Positions 34,669 through 42,404 of a DNA stretch of 64,000 nt are shown one piece after another. The stretch lies in the NCBI RefSeq assembly GCF_000936425.1, contig NZ_AVFK01000002.1, positions 124,001 through 188,000 of the forward strand, given 5' to 3'. Positions within the stretch are counted from its first letter, which is position 1; each line of letters starts with the position of its first letter. The DNA comes from Skermanella aerolata KACC 11604. GTDB lineage: Bacteria; Pseudomonadota; Alphaproteobacteria; Azospirillales; Azospirillaceae. A program made the position numbers and the translations under genes. The notes beneath the pieces are model-generated. The model was not told where the DNA came from. It saw nothing but the letters and a program-made list of their open reading frames with translations, and did no database searches.

Positions 34669-34689
34669 GCGGGGAATTCTGATCCCCGC
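34669..34689 (+). terminator. Hairpin after the 25-residue frame
   Basis: GCGGGGA (34669-34675) pairs with TCCCCGC (34683-34689) over a 7-base loop, and the stem extends outward with further pairs including wobbles. Only a weak pyrimidine stretch follows (TGCTTACCCTCT). It probably ends the transcript from the small frame or from codA. Confidence 0.5.
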
Positions 34690-34780
34690 TGCTTACCCTC
34701 TACCTTAAACGAAATTCAAAGGCGCTTCAACGGCTTGATCCGCGCTGTTTCGACCACTGCCGGGCATCCGGAGGGGTCAA

Positions 34781-34810
34781 AGAAAAAGCGCGGTCCCAAT
34801 GGACCGCGCT
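34781..34810 (-). terminator. Rho-independent terminator of csbD
   Basis: On the minus strand a perfect 10-bp stem (AGCGCGGTCC/GGACCGCGCT, 34787-34810) with a 4-base loop is followed by TTTTTCTTT. It is 30 bases past the csbD stop and has the classic intrinsic-terminator form. Confidence 0.9.
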
Positions 34811-34840
34811 CTCGCTTGTAGTCGATAGCAAGGTAGGAAC

Positions 34841-35023
34841 TCAGGGTTCCTTTTTGCCTGTGACGGCTTCCTTGATCGCGCCAATGGCGTTCTGGATCTT
34901 GCCCTCGGCCTTGTCTGCCTTGCCTTCCGACTTGAGCTTGCTGTCACCGGTGAGGTTGCCGGCTCCTTCCTTCACATCGCCCTTCATCTTTTTCAAAGAG
35001 CCTTCGGTCCGGTCGTCGCTCAT
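34841..35023 (-). CDS. CsbD family stress protein
   Basis: The 60-residue, highly charged protein fits the CsbD pattern: SLKKMKGDVKEGAGNLTGDSKLKSEGKADKAEGKIQNAIGAIKEA. CsbD-like proteins are small helical stress-response proteins of unclear biochemistry. ATG at 35023 has GAGGA 8 bases upstream; a longer start at 35068 adds unconserved residues. A strong intrinsic terminator follows, so it is a single-gene transcript. Confidence 0.9.
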   Translation of the reverse strand: MSDDRTEGSLKKMKGDVKEGAGNLTGDSKLKSEGKADKAEGKIQNAIGAIKEAVTGKKEP

Positions 35024-35223
35024 GGTGATATCCTCGAATTTGCTTTCAGGCTGCCATCGTGACGGCAATCAGGACAACAGGCGTCAGCGGAAAACGTTAC
35101 GCCGGGAATTGAAATTATTGCATTGGCTGGGAGGCCGGGAGAGCGGCGTCGGAAACATTCGCTGCGGCGATGCGTTGCCGGAAGTCTGTGCATTCCTGCC
35201 GGCGCTTCCGGAGTTTGACGACC

Positions 35224-36273
35224 ATGCCTAGTACATCCGATCTGTCCGCGGGGCGCTTTGCCCGCTTGCTGCTGGTCGCCCTTATCGTCGTGACGATCGC
35301 CCTGCTGGCTTGGCAGATCGTGGACGTCATGCTGCTGGTCTTCGGAGCCGTCCTGCTGGCGGTCATGCTGCGCCGTTCCGCCGACTGGCTGGCGGAACGG
35401 ACGCCTTTATCCGATGGCTGGGCTCTCGCGGCCGTGGTGCTGGGGAGCATCGTCGTGCTTGGGCTGTGCGCCTGGATGTTCGGCGCCCAAGTGTCGGAGC
35501 AGGTCGATCAACTGGTCCAGGTGGTGCCGCAGGCCTGGGAAAGCGTCAGGCAATTCCTTCAAGGATCGTCATGGGGCAGGGGCGTCCTGGAGACCGTCGA
35601 GCAGTTCGATCCCTCCAGCGTTTCCGGTGGTGTGGTTCGGGAAGCGAGTTCTCTGCTGATGACCGTCGTCGGTGGACTTGGGAACGTATTGCTGCTTGTG
35701 GCCGGCGGCGTCTACCTGGCGGCCCAGCCGAACCTCTACCGCGATGGGGTGGTCATGCTGGTGCCGCGGGAGGCGGAGGACAGGACGCGCGATACGCTCG
35801 ACAAGATGGGCGATGCCTTGGGCAAGTGGCTCAAGGGGCAGTTCCTGGCGATGGTGATGGTCGGGACGATGGTCAGCCTGGGGCTCTGGCTGCTCGGGGT
35901 GCCGTCCGCGCTGGCGCTTGGACTACTGGCGGGACTGGGCGAGTTCGTGCCGCTGGTCGGTGCGGTCGCCACGGCGATCCCGGCGCTCCTGGCGGCCTCG
36001 ACCGTCGATATGACGACGGTGCTCTATGTATTGGTGCTTTACATCGTTATCCAGCAGATCGAGGGCAACGTCATCATGCCCATCATCCAAAGCGAGATGG
36101 TGTCGCTTGCCCCAGCGCTGGCGCTGTTCGCCGTCGTCGCTTTCGGCCTGCTGTTCGGCATCTTGGGCGTCATCTTCGCGACGCCGCTGACCGTGGTCGC
36201 CTATGTCGCGGTGAAGAAGCTGTATGTGGAGGTCGGATTGGGCAAGAAGGACATAGGGGAAGAACCGAGTTGA
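35224..36273 (+). CDS. AI-2E family transporter (PerM/YdiK-like)
   Basis: The 349-residue membrane protein has the AI-2E layout: two N-terminal helices (LLLVALIVVTIALLAWQIVDVMLLVFGAVLLAVML), a soluble periplasmic portion, then GQFLAMVMVGTMVSLGLWLLGVPSALALGLLAGLGEFVPLVG and QQIEGNVIMPIIQSEMVSLAPAL. The last two are family signatures. Members export small molecules or Na+/Li+ in exchange for H+; only some handle autoinducer-2. Its stop overlaps the next gene's TTG start (TTGA), so the two are coupled. Confidence 0.9.
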   Translation: MPSTSDLSAGRFARLLLVALIVVTIALLAWQIVDVMLLVFGAVLLAVMLRRSADWLAERTPLSDGWALAAVVLGSIVVLGLCAWMFGAQVSEQVDQLVQVVPQAWESVRQFLQGSSWGRGVLETVEQFDPSSVSGGVVREASSLLMTVVGGLGNVLLLVAGGVYLAAQPNLYRDGVVMLVPREAEDRTRDTLDKMGDALGKWLKGQFLAMVMVGTMVSLGLWLLGVPSALALGLLAGLGEFVPLVGAVATAIPALLAASTVDMTTVLYVLVLYIVIQQIEGNVIMPIIQSEMVSLAPALALFAVVAFGLLFGILGVIFATPLTVVAYVAVKKLYVEVGLGKKDIGEEPS

Positions 36274-36782
36274 GCCAAGGTTTCCGCACACTGGTCCGGC
36301 GTATCCTCTCGCCGGTCGTGTCGGCCGTCGCCGTCATCTATTTCGTAATCGACGCCGTCTTCCTGGGCGTCCTCAAGCCCTTGCTGAACTGGCTGGGGCG
36401 GCAACCGGTCCTGGTCCGAACCGGCCGCTGGATCGCATCGCTCGGACCGTATCCCAGCTTGATCCTGCTGGGAATTCCGGTGGTGATCCTGGAGCCGCTG
36501 AAGCCGCTGGGGTTCTACGTCATGGCGATCGGTCATCCGATCCAGGGCGCCGCCATCCTCGCGGGCGCCGAGGTCGCGAAGATCGTCGTGGTCGAGCGCC
36601 TGTTCCGAATCAGCCGCGACAAGCTGCTGACCATCCGCTGGTTCGCCTTGTGCTACCGCCTGGTCACGGGCTGGCTCGCCCGGCTCCGCGCGCTTCCCGC
36701 CTGGCAAGCGGTCGTGCGGGCAGGACGCCGGATCAAGGCTCGGGCGCGCGACGCGATCCGCTGGTTCAGGAGTGCTGCTTGA
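36270..36782 (+). CDS. Small membrane protein coupled to the AI-2E transporter
   Basis: The 170-residue protein has two or three hydrophobic stretches (VVSAVAVIYFVIDAVFLGVL, YPSLILLGIPVVILEPLKPLGFYVM, GAAILAGAEVAKIVVVERLF) and an Arg-rich C-terminal tail. The predicted start is TTG at 36270, overlapping the transporter stop, with GGGGAAG 7 bases upstream. I do not recognise the family. Translational coupling suggests it assists or follows the transporter. Its 3' end overlaps the next gene on the opposite strand by 17 bases. Confidence 0.65.
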   Translation: MSQGFRTLVRRILSPVVSAVAVIYFVIDAVFLGVLKPLLNWLGRQPVLVRTGRWIASLGPYPSLILLGIPVVILEPLKPLGFYVMAIGHPIQGAAILAGAEVAKIVVVERLFRISRDKLLTIRWFALCYRLVTGWLARLRALPAWQAVVRAGRRIKARARDAIRWFRSAA

Positions 36783-36978
36783 AAGGTTCCACGATCTTGA
36801 GGCCGGCCGGCTGCGCGACTTCCTCCCCGGCGGGCTTCAGGTCCTTTTCCGGCACGTTCAGTTCCACCCGGCGAGATGCGGTAAACAGCACGTCGTAGCG
36901 GGAATGCGCCTCGATGGTCCGGCCTACGACTATGCAGTCATGATTGCCGTACTTCGCCTTCGAACCCAGCGTCAGCAT
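36766..36978 (-). CDS. Small conserved-looking protein, unknown function
   Basis: The 70-residue soluble protein begins MLTLGSKAKYGNHDCIVVGRTIEAHSRYDVLF and ends with charged residues (PEKDLKPAGEEVAQPAG). Beta-rich composition suggests a small SH3-like or barrel fold. A strong ribosome site (GGGGAGG) sits 5 bases before the ATG, the best support for the gene. It overlaps the 3' end of the membrane-protein gene by 17 bases, tail to tail. I do not recognise the family. Confidence 0.6.
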   Translation of the reverse strand: MLTLGSKAKYGNHDCIVVGRTIEAHSRYDVLFTASRRVELNVPEKDLKPAGEEVAQPAGLKIVEPFKQHS

Positions 36979-37064
36979 GTTACCTCCCCAGGTAATCTTT
37001 TGGCATTATACCCGCAGCCGGTCGTCAGTGTGACCGGCTTTTATCGTTATGGAAAAGAGGCAAT

Positions 37065-37283
37065 TCAGGATAGCAGAGATGATACTGTCAGGAACAAGCC
37101 ATAAATGACGGATCCGGCCAGTATCCAACTGAACAGAATCGCGGCTAGCCAGATGAAGATCAGCCGAAATCCACGGACCTTGGTATCGTCGCGAGAGCAT
37201 GGCGGCGCGGACGGGCCGGAGTAGCTGAAGGTGATGGGCTTTCCGCTGCTTCGAGACGGAATGTACTCGGCGATGTTGGCCAT
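37065..37283 (-). CDS. Small single-helix membrane protein, unknown function
   Basis: The 72-residue protein has a polar N terminus (MANIAEYIPSRSSGKPITFSYSGPS) and one long hydrophobic segment near the C terminus (LIFIWLAAILFSWILAGSVIYGLFLTV). The predicted topology is a single-span inner-membrane protein. The ribosome site is weak (CGAGAG). A longer in-frame start at 37322 exists. No family is recognised and the neighbours give no hint. Confidence 0.45.
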   Translation of the reverse strand: MANIAEYIPSRSSGKPITFSYSGPSAPPCSRDDTKVRGFRLIFIWLAAILFSWILAGSVIYGLFLTVSSLLS

Positions 37284-37406
37284 AACACTCTCGATATGGG
37301 TGGTTCGTGGCCAGATACTCACCGATAGTGGTGGTTTTTGTAAGTCGCTACAGTGATCTACCTCCTAAGATAAATCTGTGACATCGACGCTGGATTGGAG
37401 TTTCCG

Positions 37407-38357
37407 TTACCAGCCGACAGCACCGCGGGCATTGGTGTAGAGCGAGTAAAGCGACTGGCTGGACGCCATGAACAGCCGGTTCCGCTTGATGCCGCCGAAA
37501 CACAGGTTGGAGCAGCGTTCCGGCAGCGCTATCCGGCCTATCGGTTCGCCCTCCGGCGAAAACACCATGACGCCGTCGAGGTCGGGATCGCCCATGCCCC
37601 AGCCGCACCAGAGGTTGCCGTCTTCGTCGCAGCGGAAGCCGTCGGGCGTGCCTGGACCGGCGTCGATCAGCACGCGGCGGTTGGCGATGCGGGTGCCGTC
37701 CTCCACCACGTCGTAGGAGAGGATCTTACGCGGCGAAGCGCGGCTTTCGACGACGTAGAGCTGTTTCTCGTCGGGCGAGAATGCGAGGCCGTTCGGTCCG
37801 GCGATTTCCCCGTCCATGACAGTGGCTTTTCCGGTCGCGGGATCGAGGCGATAAAGGTTGCTGGGCAGTTCCGGTTCGGCCCTGTGGCCTTCGTAGTCGG
37901 ACATGATGCCGAAGGGTGGATCGCTGAACCAGATCGAGCCGTCCGACTTGACCACCACGTCGTTGGGCGAATTGAGCCGCTTGCCGTCGAAGCGGTCCAT
38001 CAGCACGGTGATGGCGCCGTCGTATTCGGTCCGGGTGATGCGCCGGCCGCCATGCTCGCAGGAAACCAGCCGGCCCTGGCGGTCGCGCGTGTTGCCGTTG
38101 GCGAAGTTGGACGGCTTGCGGAAGATGCTGACGGTCCCGGTTTCCTCTTCCCACTTCATGATCCGCTCGTTCGGGATATCGCTCCAGAGCAGGTAGCGGC
38201 CGTCGCCAAACCAGACGGGTCCCTCGCACCAGCGGAAGCCCGTCGCCAGCCGCTCGACCGCGGCCAGTCGCTGGTGATATTTGGCGAAGCTGGGGTGGAG
38301 CACCTTGATGGCGGGATCGGGATAGGACTGGATCGGAGGCAACATGCTGACTGTCAT
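37407..38357 (-). CDS. SMP-30/gluconolactonase/LRE family protein
   Basis: The 316-residue six-bladed propeller has metal-site landmarks of SMP-30/gluconolactonase: CEGPVWFGDGRYLLWSDIP (Glu ligand), RLNSPNDVVVKSDGSIWFSDPPFG (Asn/Asp ligands), GPNGLAFSPDEKQLYV and TPDGFRCDEDGNLWCGWG. It should hydrolyse sugar lactones using a divalent metal. It overlaps the xylanase gene by ATGA, so the two are co-translated. A xylonolactonase or gluconolactonase role in pentose use is plausible but inferred. Confidence 0.85.
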   Translation of the reverse strand: MTVSMLPPIQSYPDPAIKVLHPSFAKYHQRLAAVERLATGFRWCEGPVWFGDGRYLLWSDIPNERIMKWEEETGTVSIFRKPSNFANGNTRDRQGRLVSCEHGGRRITRTEYDGAITVLMDRFDGKRLNSPNDVVVKSDGSIWFSDPPFGIMSDYEGHRAEPELPSNLYRLDPATGKATVMDGEIAGPNGLAFSPDEKQLYVVESRASPRKILSYDVVEDGTRIANRRVLIDAGPGTPDGFRCDEDGNLWCGWGMGDPDLDGVMVFSPEGEPIGRIALPERCSNLCFGGIKRNRLFMASSQSLYSLYTNARGAVGW

Positions 38358-39451
38358 TTCGCTCCCAGGAGTGCCCGAACGAGTGCCTCGGCGGCTTTCT
38401 TCGGTTGGTAGTTCTCGTCGAACGGCAAGGGCCTGTCCTGTCGGTTACGCCGCCGGTGGAACGAGTAGTTGTCGCTCAGCCCCCAGGTGATGACCGTGTC
38501 GCACCGGGAGTTGCCGAAAACCGTTTCCAGGAACGAGGTGTACATGTCGGCCACCTTGCCGTCCACGGCCTTGTCGTCCCCCAGCATGCGGTCCGCGCGG
38601 ACGTCCAGTTCGGTGACGATGGGACGTATGCCGACAGCCTCGACCTGTCTCAAGAAGGAACCGAAGCCTTTCGGGTCCCAGGGATCGCCCAAGCGCAGAT
38701 GTGCTTGCAGGCCCAGCGCGTCGATCCTGCCGCCGGCCTTCCTAACACGATCGATCAGCTGAAGGATGGCTTTCCTGCGATTGTGATTCCAGGGGGCGTC
38801 ATGTTCCATTCCATAATCGTTGTAGACGAGTTGGGCACGGGGCGCGATCTCGGCCGCCCTCTTGAAGCCTTCGGCGACGTAGTCCGGTCCGAAGGCGTCG
38901 AGCCAGGGCGACTGCCGCAGCCCGTCTTCCCTTCCGTCGAACGGTTCGACCGCTTCGTTGACCACGTCCCAAGACTTGATGCCGCTGAACCGGTTCATGA
39001 CGGAAGTCATGTAAGTGAGCGCCAGATCCCAGCCGCCGGTTTCCTTCAGCCGGGACTTGACCCAATCGGGCAAGCCCAGGTGCCAGATCAGCGTGGTCCC
39101 CCGAAGGTCCTTGCCATTGACGGCGGCGAAGGCGGCAAGGTCATCGCAAGCCCCATAATCGTAAAGCCCGGGCTGCTTCTCTACCGAGTACCATTTCATT
39201 TCCCATTCCGGGACGATGATGTCGCACTCCCGCAGTACCAGGTTGCGGAAGGATAGGTCGTCGGCAAGGCGGGGCGTCGCGACCGCCGCACCGAAGCGCC
39301 GCCCTCCTTCGAGAGCGGCCGACCTGATCGGGCGCAGCCCGTCGTCGGCACGCGCAGGCGGAATAGCGAATGGCGCCGGGAGCGCCGCCGCAGCGGCAAG
39401 ACCGGCATGCGCCCCCAGGTAGCCGATCAATCTGCGGCGGTTCAGCGTCAA
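38354..39451 (-). CDS. Endo-1,4-beta-xylanase, GH10
   Basis: The 365-residue protein has a twin-arginine-type signal (NRRRLIGYLGAHAGLAAAAAL...ARA). A GH10 catalytic domain follows: MKWYSVEKQPGLYDYGACD, TTLIWHLGLPDWV, the acid/base motif WDVVNEAVEP and the nucleophile motif ITELDVRAD, then VITWGLSDNYSF. It cleaves internal xylan linkages, probably outside the cytoplasm. The coupled downstream gene is a lactonase-type propeller. No xylose catabolic genes are in the window. Confidence 0.92.
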   Translation of the reverse strand: MTLNRRRLIGYLGAHAGLAAAAALPAPFAIPPARADDGLRPIRSAALEGGRRFGAAVATPRLADDLSFRNLVLRECDIIVPEWEMKWYSVEKQPGLYDYGACDDLAAFAAVNGKDLRGTTLIWHLGLPDWVKSRLKETGGWDLALTYMTSVMNRFSGIKSWDVVNEAVEPFDGREDGLRQSPWLDAFGPDYVAEGFKRAAEIAPRAQLVYNDYGMEHDAPWNHNRRKAILQLIDRVRKAGGRIDALGLQAHLRLGDPWDPKGFGSFLRQVEAVGIRPIVTELDVRADRMLGDDKAVDGKVADMYTSFLETVFGNSRCDTVITWGLSDNYSFHRRRNRQDRPLPFDENYQPKKAAEALVRALLGAK

Positions 39452-39469
39452 GCGGCTATCCTTCGCAGT

Positions 39470-40162
39470 CTAGGCGGGAGGCGAGTTCTTCAAGGCGATC
39501 AGCGATTTCGTAAAGGGGAACAATCGCTCCCTGATCATCTGCGCACAGGGAAAAAGACACTTGAACTGAGCCATGTCGAGCAGCCTGACTTCTTCGATCG
39601 ACTGCATGGCTTCGTCTATCGTCTCGCGCCGCTGACGGTGACCGAGCGTGAACTGGTGCTGGAGATGAACACGCGTGGAACGCGGCAGCCAGTGAAAGAA
39701 CGGAAGACGGAAGTGGGGTTCGTAAGGGAACCAGAAATATGGTGTCTGAACGTAGTATCGTGGAGCAAGGCGCCTTACTTCGCCGGCGAATGCTTTCATG
39801 CGGGACCAGTCGCCAACATGTTCCACAGTGGAATTCGTATGGACTATGTCGTAGCTGTTGTCGGCTGCCTGGGTGACATTGCAGGCGTCGGCTTGGAGAT
39901 AGGTGAAGATGCCCGATGTCGTGCCTGTCGGCAGCGGGTTGACCAGAACGATGCTGACATTTTTAGAATGCAGATAAGCCGGTTCGAACAGGCGCCAATA
40001 ATGTTCCGTGCCGCCAAGGTCTATGATCCGGCAGGATCCCCTTTCTGCATGAACGGCATCGATCATCTGACGGATATAGGTGCTGCGCCGTGCCCGAAAC
40101 CGCTGTCCCAGGTTGGATGGAGTGCGTTCGATCCCAATGGTGGAGGCAGCTTGTGCTGTCAT
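39470..40162 (-). CDS. Class I SAM-dependent methyltransferase, lower-GC gene
   Basis: The 230-residue protein has motif I RIIDLGGTEHYW near residue 45, NSYDIVHTNSTVEHVGDW (Methyltransf_11-like motif IV) and a C-terminal aromatic region (YYVQTPYFWFPYEPHFRLPFF). This family is common in surface-polysaccharide loci. Codon use is visibly less GC-biased than in neighbouring genes, and the upstream 380 bases are A/T-rich, which suggests recent acquisition. It sits 18 bases downstream of the xylanase start, on the same strand. Confidence 0.75.
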   Translation of the reverse strand: MTAQAASTIGIERTPSNLGQRFRARRSTYIRQMIDAVHAERGSCRIIDLGGTEHYWRLFEPAYLHSKNVSIVLVNPLPTGTTSGIFTYLQADACNVTQAADNSYDIVHTNSTVEHVGDWSRMKAFAGEVRRLAPRYYVQTPYFWFPYEPHFRLPFFHWLPRSTRVHLQHQFTLGHRQRRETIDEAMQSIEEVRLLDMAQFKCLFPCAQMIRERLFPFTKSLIALKNSPPA

Positions 40163-40541
40163 TGTTATCCCCTGAACGTCGACTGGCGGGATCGTCGGAT
40201 GCGACTGGTCATGGCCCGACCGGGTCGATTAGGATGTTTTGCCCCTTGCTTCAATCCTCACCGAGTCGAGTTTTTCGCTCCGAAAATCCAGTTAAAATGA
40301 TTAACTAAATTTCATGTTATGATAGAGCTGGGTTTTGGTGAAGTCCCAAGGCTGGTCTGTGTTGGTATAATCACGAAGAGAACATCTAATGATAGCAGGA
40401 AATAGTTAGGCGGTAGCTTCAACGGCTTAAGAAATGCTAATCGATAGCCATGGTGTCGGGTCGGAGAATTGACGCAGGCTGGTTGGCCCGCCGGACCAGC
40501 CTGCGCCGAAGTCTCGACCGGCGCCGAGCTGCGCCTCCGCG
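40163..40541. other. A/T-rich intergenic region, no gene seen
   Basis: These 379 bases are among the most A/T-rich in the window (for example AATGATTAACTAAATTTCATG around 40300-40315). They hold the probable promoter of the methyltransferase gene and, near the far end, a strong hairpin at 40473-40505. No reading frame with credible codon use was found. Confidence 0.6.
40473..40505 (-). terminator. Hairpin after the isochorismatase-like gene
   Basis: CGCAGGCTGGT (40473-40483) pairs perfectly with ACCAGCCTGCG (40495-40505), an 11-bp stem with an 11-base loop. It lies 37 bases past the stop of the hydrolase gene on the minus strand, followed by TCAATTCTCC, a weak U-rich run. Confidence 0.7.
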
Positions 40542-41114
40542 TCAGGCGGCGCTCGATTTTTCCTCGGTGGCGGCGAGATGATCGCCGGTGGAGACTATGG
40601 TCGCATAGGCGAAGCCGAGTGCCGCCATGAAGGCCGCATGGACATGGGCCGCCGGCACGAGGACGCCCCCGAATTCGATATCGCGGGAAGCGCAGGCGTC
40701 GTGGACGACCGTGACTTTGTAGCCGAAATCGCTGGCCGCCCGGGTAATGCCGTCGATGCACATGTGGCTCATGCTGCCGACGACCACGAGTTCCTCGATG
40801 CCTTTGTCGTCGAGCAGTTGCTTAAGCTCGGTTTCGCGGAACGAATTGACGAAATGCTTGAGCACGACCGGTTCGCCGGGCCGGTTCAGCACCTTCGGGT
40901 GTATCTGCGCACCTTCTGAACCAGCGATGAAGAACGGGGCGTCCGCGCTGGCGAACTCGTGGCGGACGTGTATCACGAGGTCGCCCGCCGTCCGCGCCGC
41001 GCCGATGATCCTGGCTGCATTGTCTGCGGCAGTTTCGGCTCCGGCCAGCGGCCACTTGCCGCCGGGAAAATAGTCGTTCTGGATGTCGACGACGATCAGC
41101 GCTTTCTTGGTCAT
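40542..41114 (-). CDS. Isochorismatase-like cysteine hydrolase
   Basis: The 190-residue hydrolase has the catalytic triad of the family: Asp in VVDIQNDYF, Lys in the VLKHFVNSF region, and Cys in VGSMSHMCIDGITRAA. The closest relatives are nicotinamidase/N-carbamoylsarcosine-type amidases. ATG at 41114 is chosen because the DIQ motif lies at its usual position. It is divergent (126 bases) from a GlxA-type regulator, a common arrangement in which the regulator controls the hydrolase. The substrate is unknown. Confidence 0.87.
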   Translation of the reverse strand: MTKKALIVVDIQNDYFPGGKWPLAGAETAADNAARIIGAARTAGDLVIHVRHEFASADAPFFIAGSEGAQIHPKVLNRPGEPVVLKHFVNSFRETELKQLLDDKGIEELVVVGSMSHMCIDGITRAASDFGYKVTVVHDACASRDIEFGGVLVPAAHVHAAFMAALGFAYATIVSTGDHLAATEEKSSAA

Positions 41115-41239
41115 ATCCCTTGATCCTCTTGCATAGGGTGGTGGAGGCCTTGGCCTTCCGCTGGACACCATAGGCCCATCGGGGCATGGTGCCGATTGGC
41201 GGAACCGACATTCCTCGGGTTAAAACTGACAAACGGTCG

Positions 41240-42238
41240 ATGATGCAGCGCGACGACAGACCTGCCGAGATCGGCCTCCTGATTTATCCCGGCGCGCAAC
41301 TCGCCGCCATCCATGGGCTGACCGACCTGTTCCAGGTCGCGAACCGTATGGCAGCGGCTCGGATGCCGGCGGGAGCGCCGTCGATCAGGATCAGTCACTG
41401 GCAGCCGGCTGCTGAAGCCATGAGCATCGAGCGGGTCTTCGATACGCACCCACAGTCGGCCGATGGGGGAGGGGACAGACCGCGCTTCATCGTGGCGCCG
41501 CCGAGTCTGAGCGGCCTGCCGGAGCCCGCGGTAACCGCCCGTCTGGCGCTCTGGCTGACCGAGCGTCATGCGGGCGGGTCGACGCTGGCATCCGTCTGCA
41601 TCGGCGCATACCTGCTTGCCGAAACCGGCCTGCTGGAAGGCCGGACGGTGACCACGCACTGGTCGCAGGCAGACGCGCTTGCCGGGCGTTTCCCGGGCAT
41701 AAGGGTCGATGCGGAAAAGCTGATCGTCGACGACGGCGATATCATCACCGCAGGCGGCGTCATGGCCTGGACCGACCTGGGCTTGAGGCTGGTGGACCGT
41801 CTGCTCGGTCCCGCCGTCATGATCGAGACGGCCCGTTTCCTGCTGATAGATCCGCCGGGCCGCGAGCAGCGCTTCTACAGCAGTTTTTCGCCGAAGCTGC
41901 ATCACGGCGACGATGCCGTGCTGAAGGTCCAGCACTGGCTTCAGGCGCACGGCGCCCGCGACGCGACGCTCGGAACGATGGCGGCGATGGCCGGGCTGGA
42001 GGAAAGGACCTTCCTGCGCCGCTTCCGCAAGGCGACAGGGTTGAAGCCGACCGAGTACTGCCAGCACCTGCGCATCGGTAAGGCGCGCGAGATGCTGGAA
42101 TTCACCCGGCAGACGGTCGAGCGGATCGCCTGGGACGTCGGCTACGAAGATCCCGGCGCATACCGCAAGGTGTTCAGCAAGATAACGGGGCTTTCACCGG
42201 GGGACTACCGCCGGCGATTCGGTGCCGAAGTACCCTGA
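41240..42238 (+). CDS. GlxA family transcriptional regulator (DJ-1/PfpI plus AraC)
   Basis: The 332-residue protein has an N-terminal DJ-1/PfpI-like domain (EIGLLIYPGAQLAAIHGLTDLF, LASVCIGAYLLAETGLLEGRTVTTHW) with Cys in the elbow position. A C-terminal AraC DNA-binding domain follows (TLGTMAAMAGLEERTFLRRFRKATGLKPTEYCQHLRIGKAREML, IAWDVGYEDPGAYRKVFSKITGLSPGDYRRRF). It probably senses a small metabolite. Divergent position next to the isochorismatase-like gene suggests that gene is its target. ATG 41243 is an alternative start. Confidence 0.9.
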   Translation: MMQRDDRPAEIGLLIYPGAQLAAIHGLTDLFQVANRMAAARMPAGAPSIRISHWQPAAEAMSIERVFDTHPQSADGGGDRPRFIVAPPSLSGLPEPAVTARLALWLTERHAGGSTLASVCIGAYLLAETGLLEGRTVTTHWSQADALAGRFPGIRVDAEKLIVDDGDIITAGGVMAWTDLGLRLVDRLLGPAVMIETARFLLIDPPGREQRFYSSFSPKLHHGDDAVLKVQHWLQAHGARDATLGTMAAMAGLEERTFLRRFRKATGLKPTEYCQHLRIGKAREMLEFTRQTVERIAWDVGYEDPGAYRKVFSKITGLSPGDYRRRFGAEVP

Positions 42239-42404
42239 CGCCATTCACATCGCCGGCATGTTGCCGCGCATGCCTTCCATCTCGGCGCGCCCTGTATCTG
42301 GGACGGCGTAAGGCGTCCGCTCGGCGTGTAGCAGTATACTTGTTGGATGCACTTGGGGACCGCCCTATCTGCGATGGGGCAGTCAATTGGACCAGGAGCT
42401 TTCG

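Larger units (their letters stand above)
34469..34840. other. Intergenic region after codA with hairpins and a possible 25-residue gene
   Basis: This 372-base gap holds a hairpin at 34534-34548 (CCGGGA/TCCCGG), a possible small gene at 34577-34654 followed by a hairpin at 34669-34689, and the csbD terminator at 34781-34810. The middle is A/T-richer than the flanks. Nothing else coding is evident. Confidence 0.5.

Noticed and set aside
35224-36273. AI-2E family gene as evidence of AI-2 quorum sensing
   Set aside because: Most members of the family are ion or metabolite exporters, and no luxS or lsr genes are in the window.
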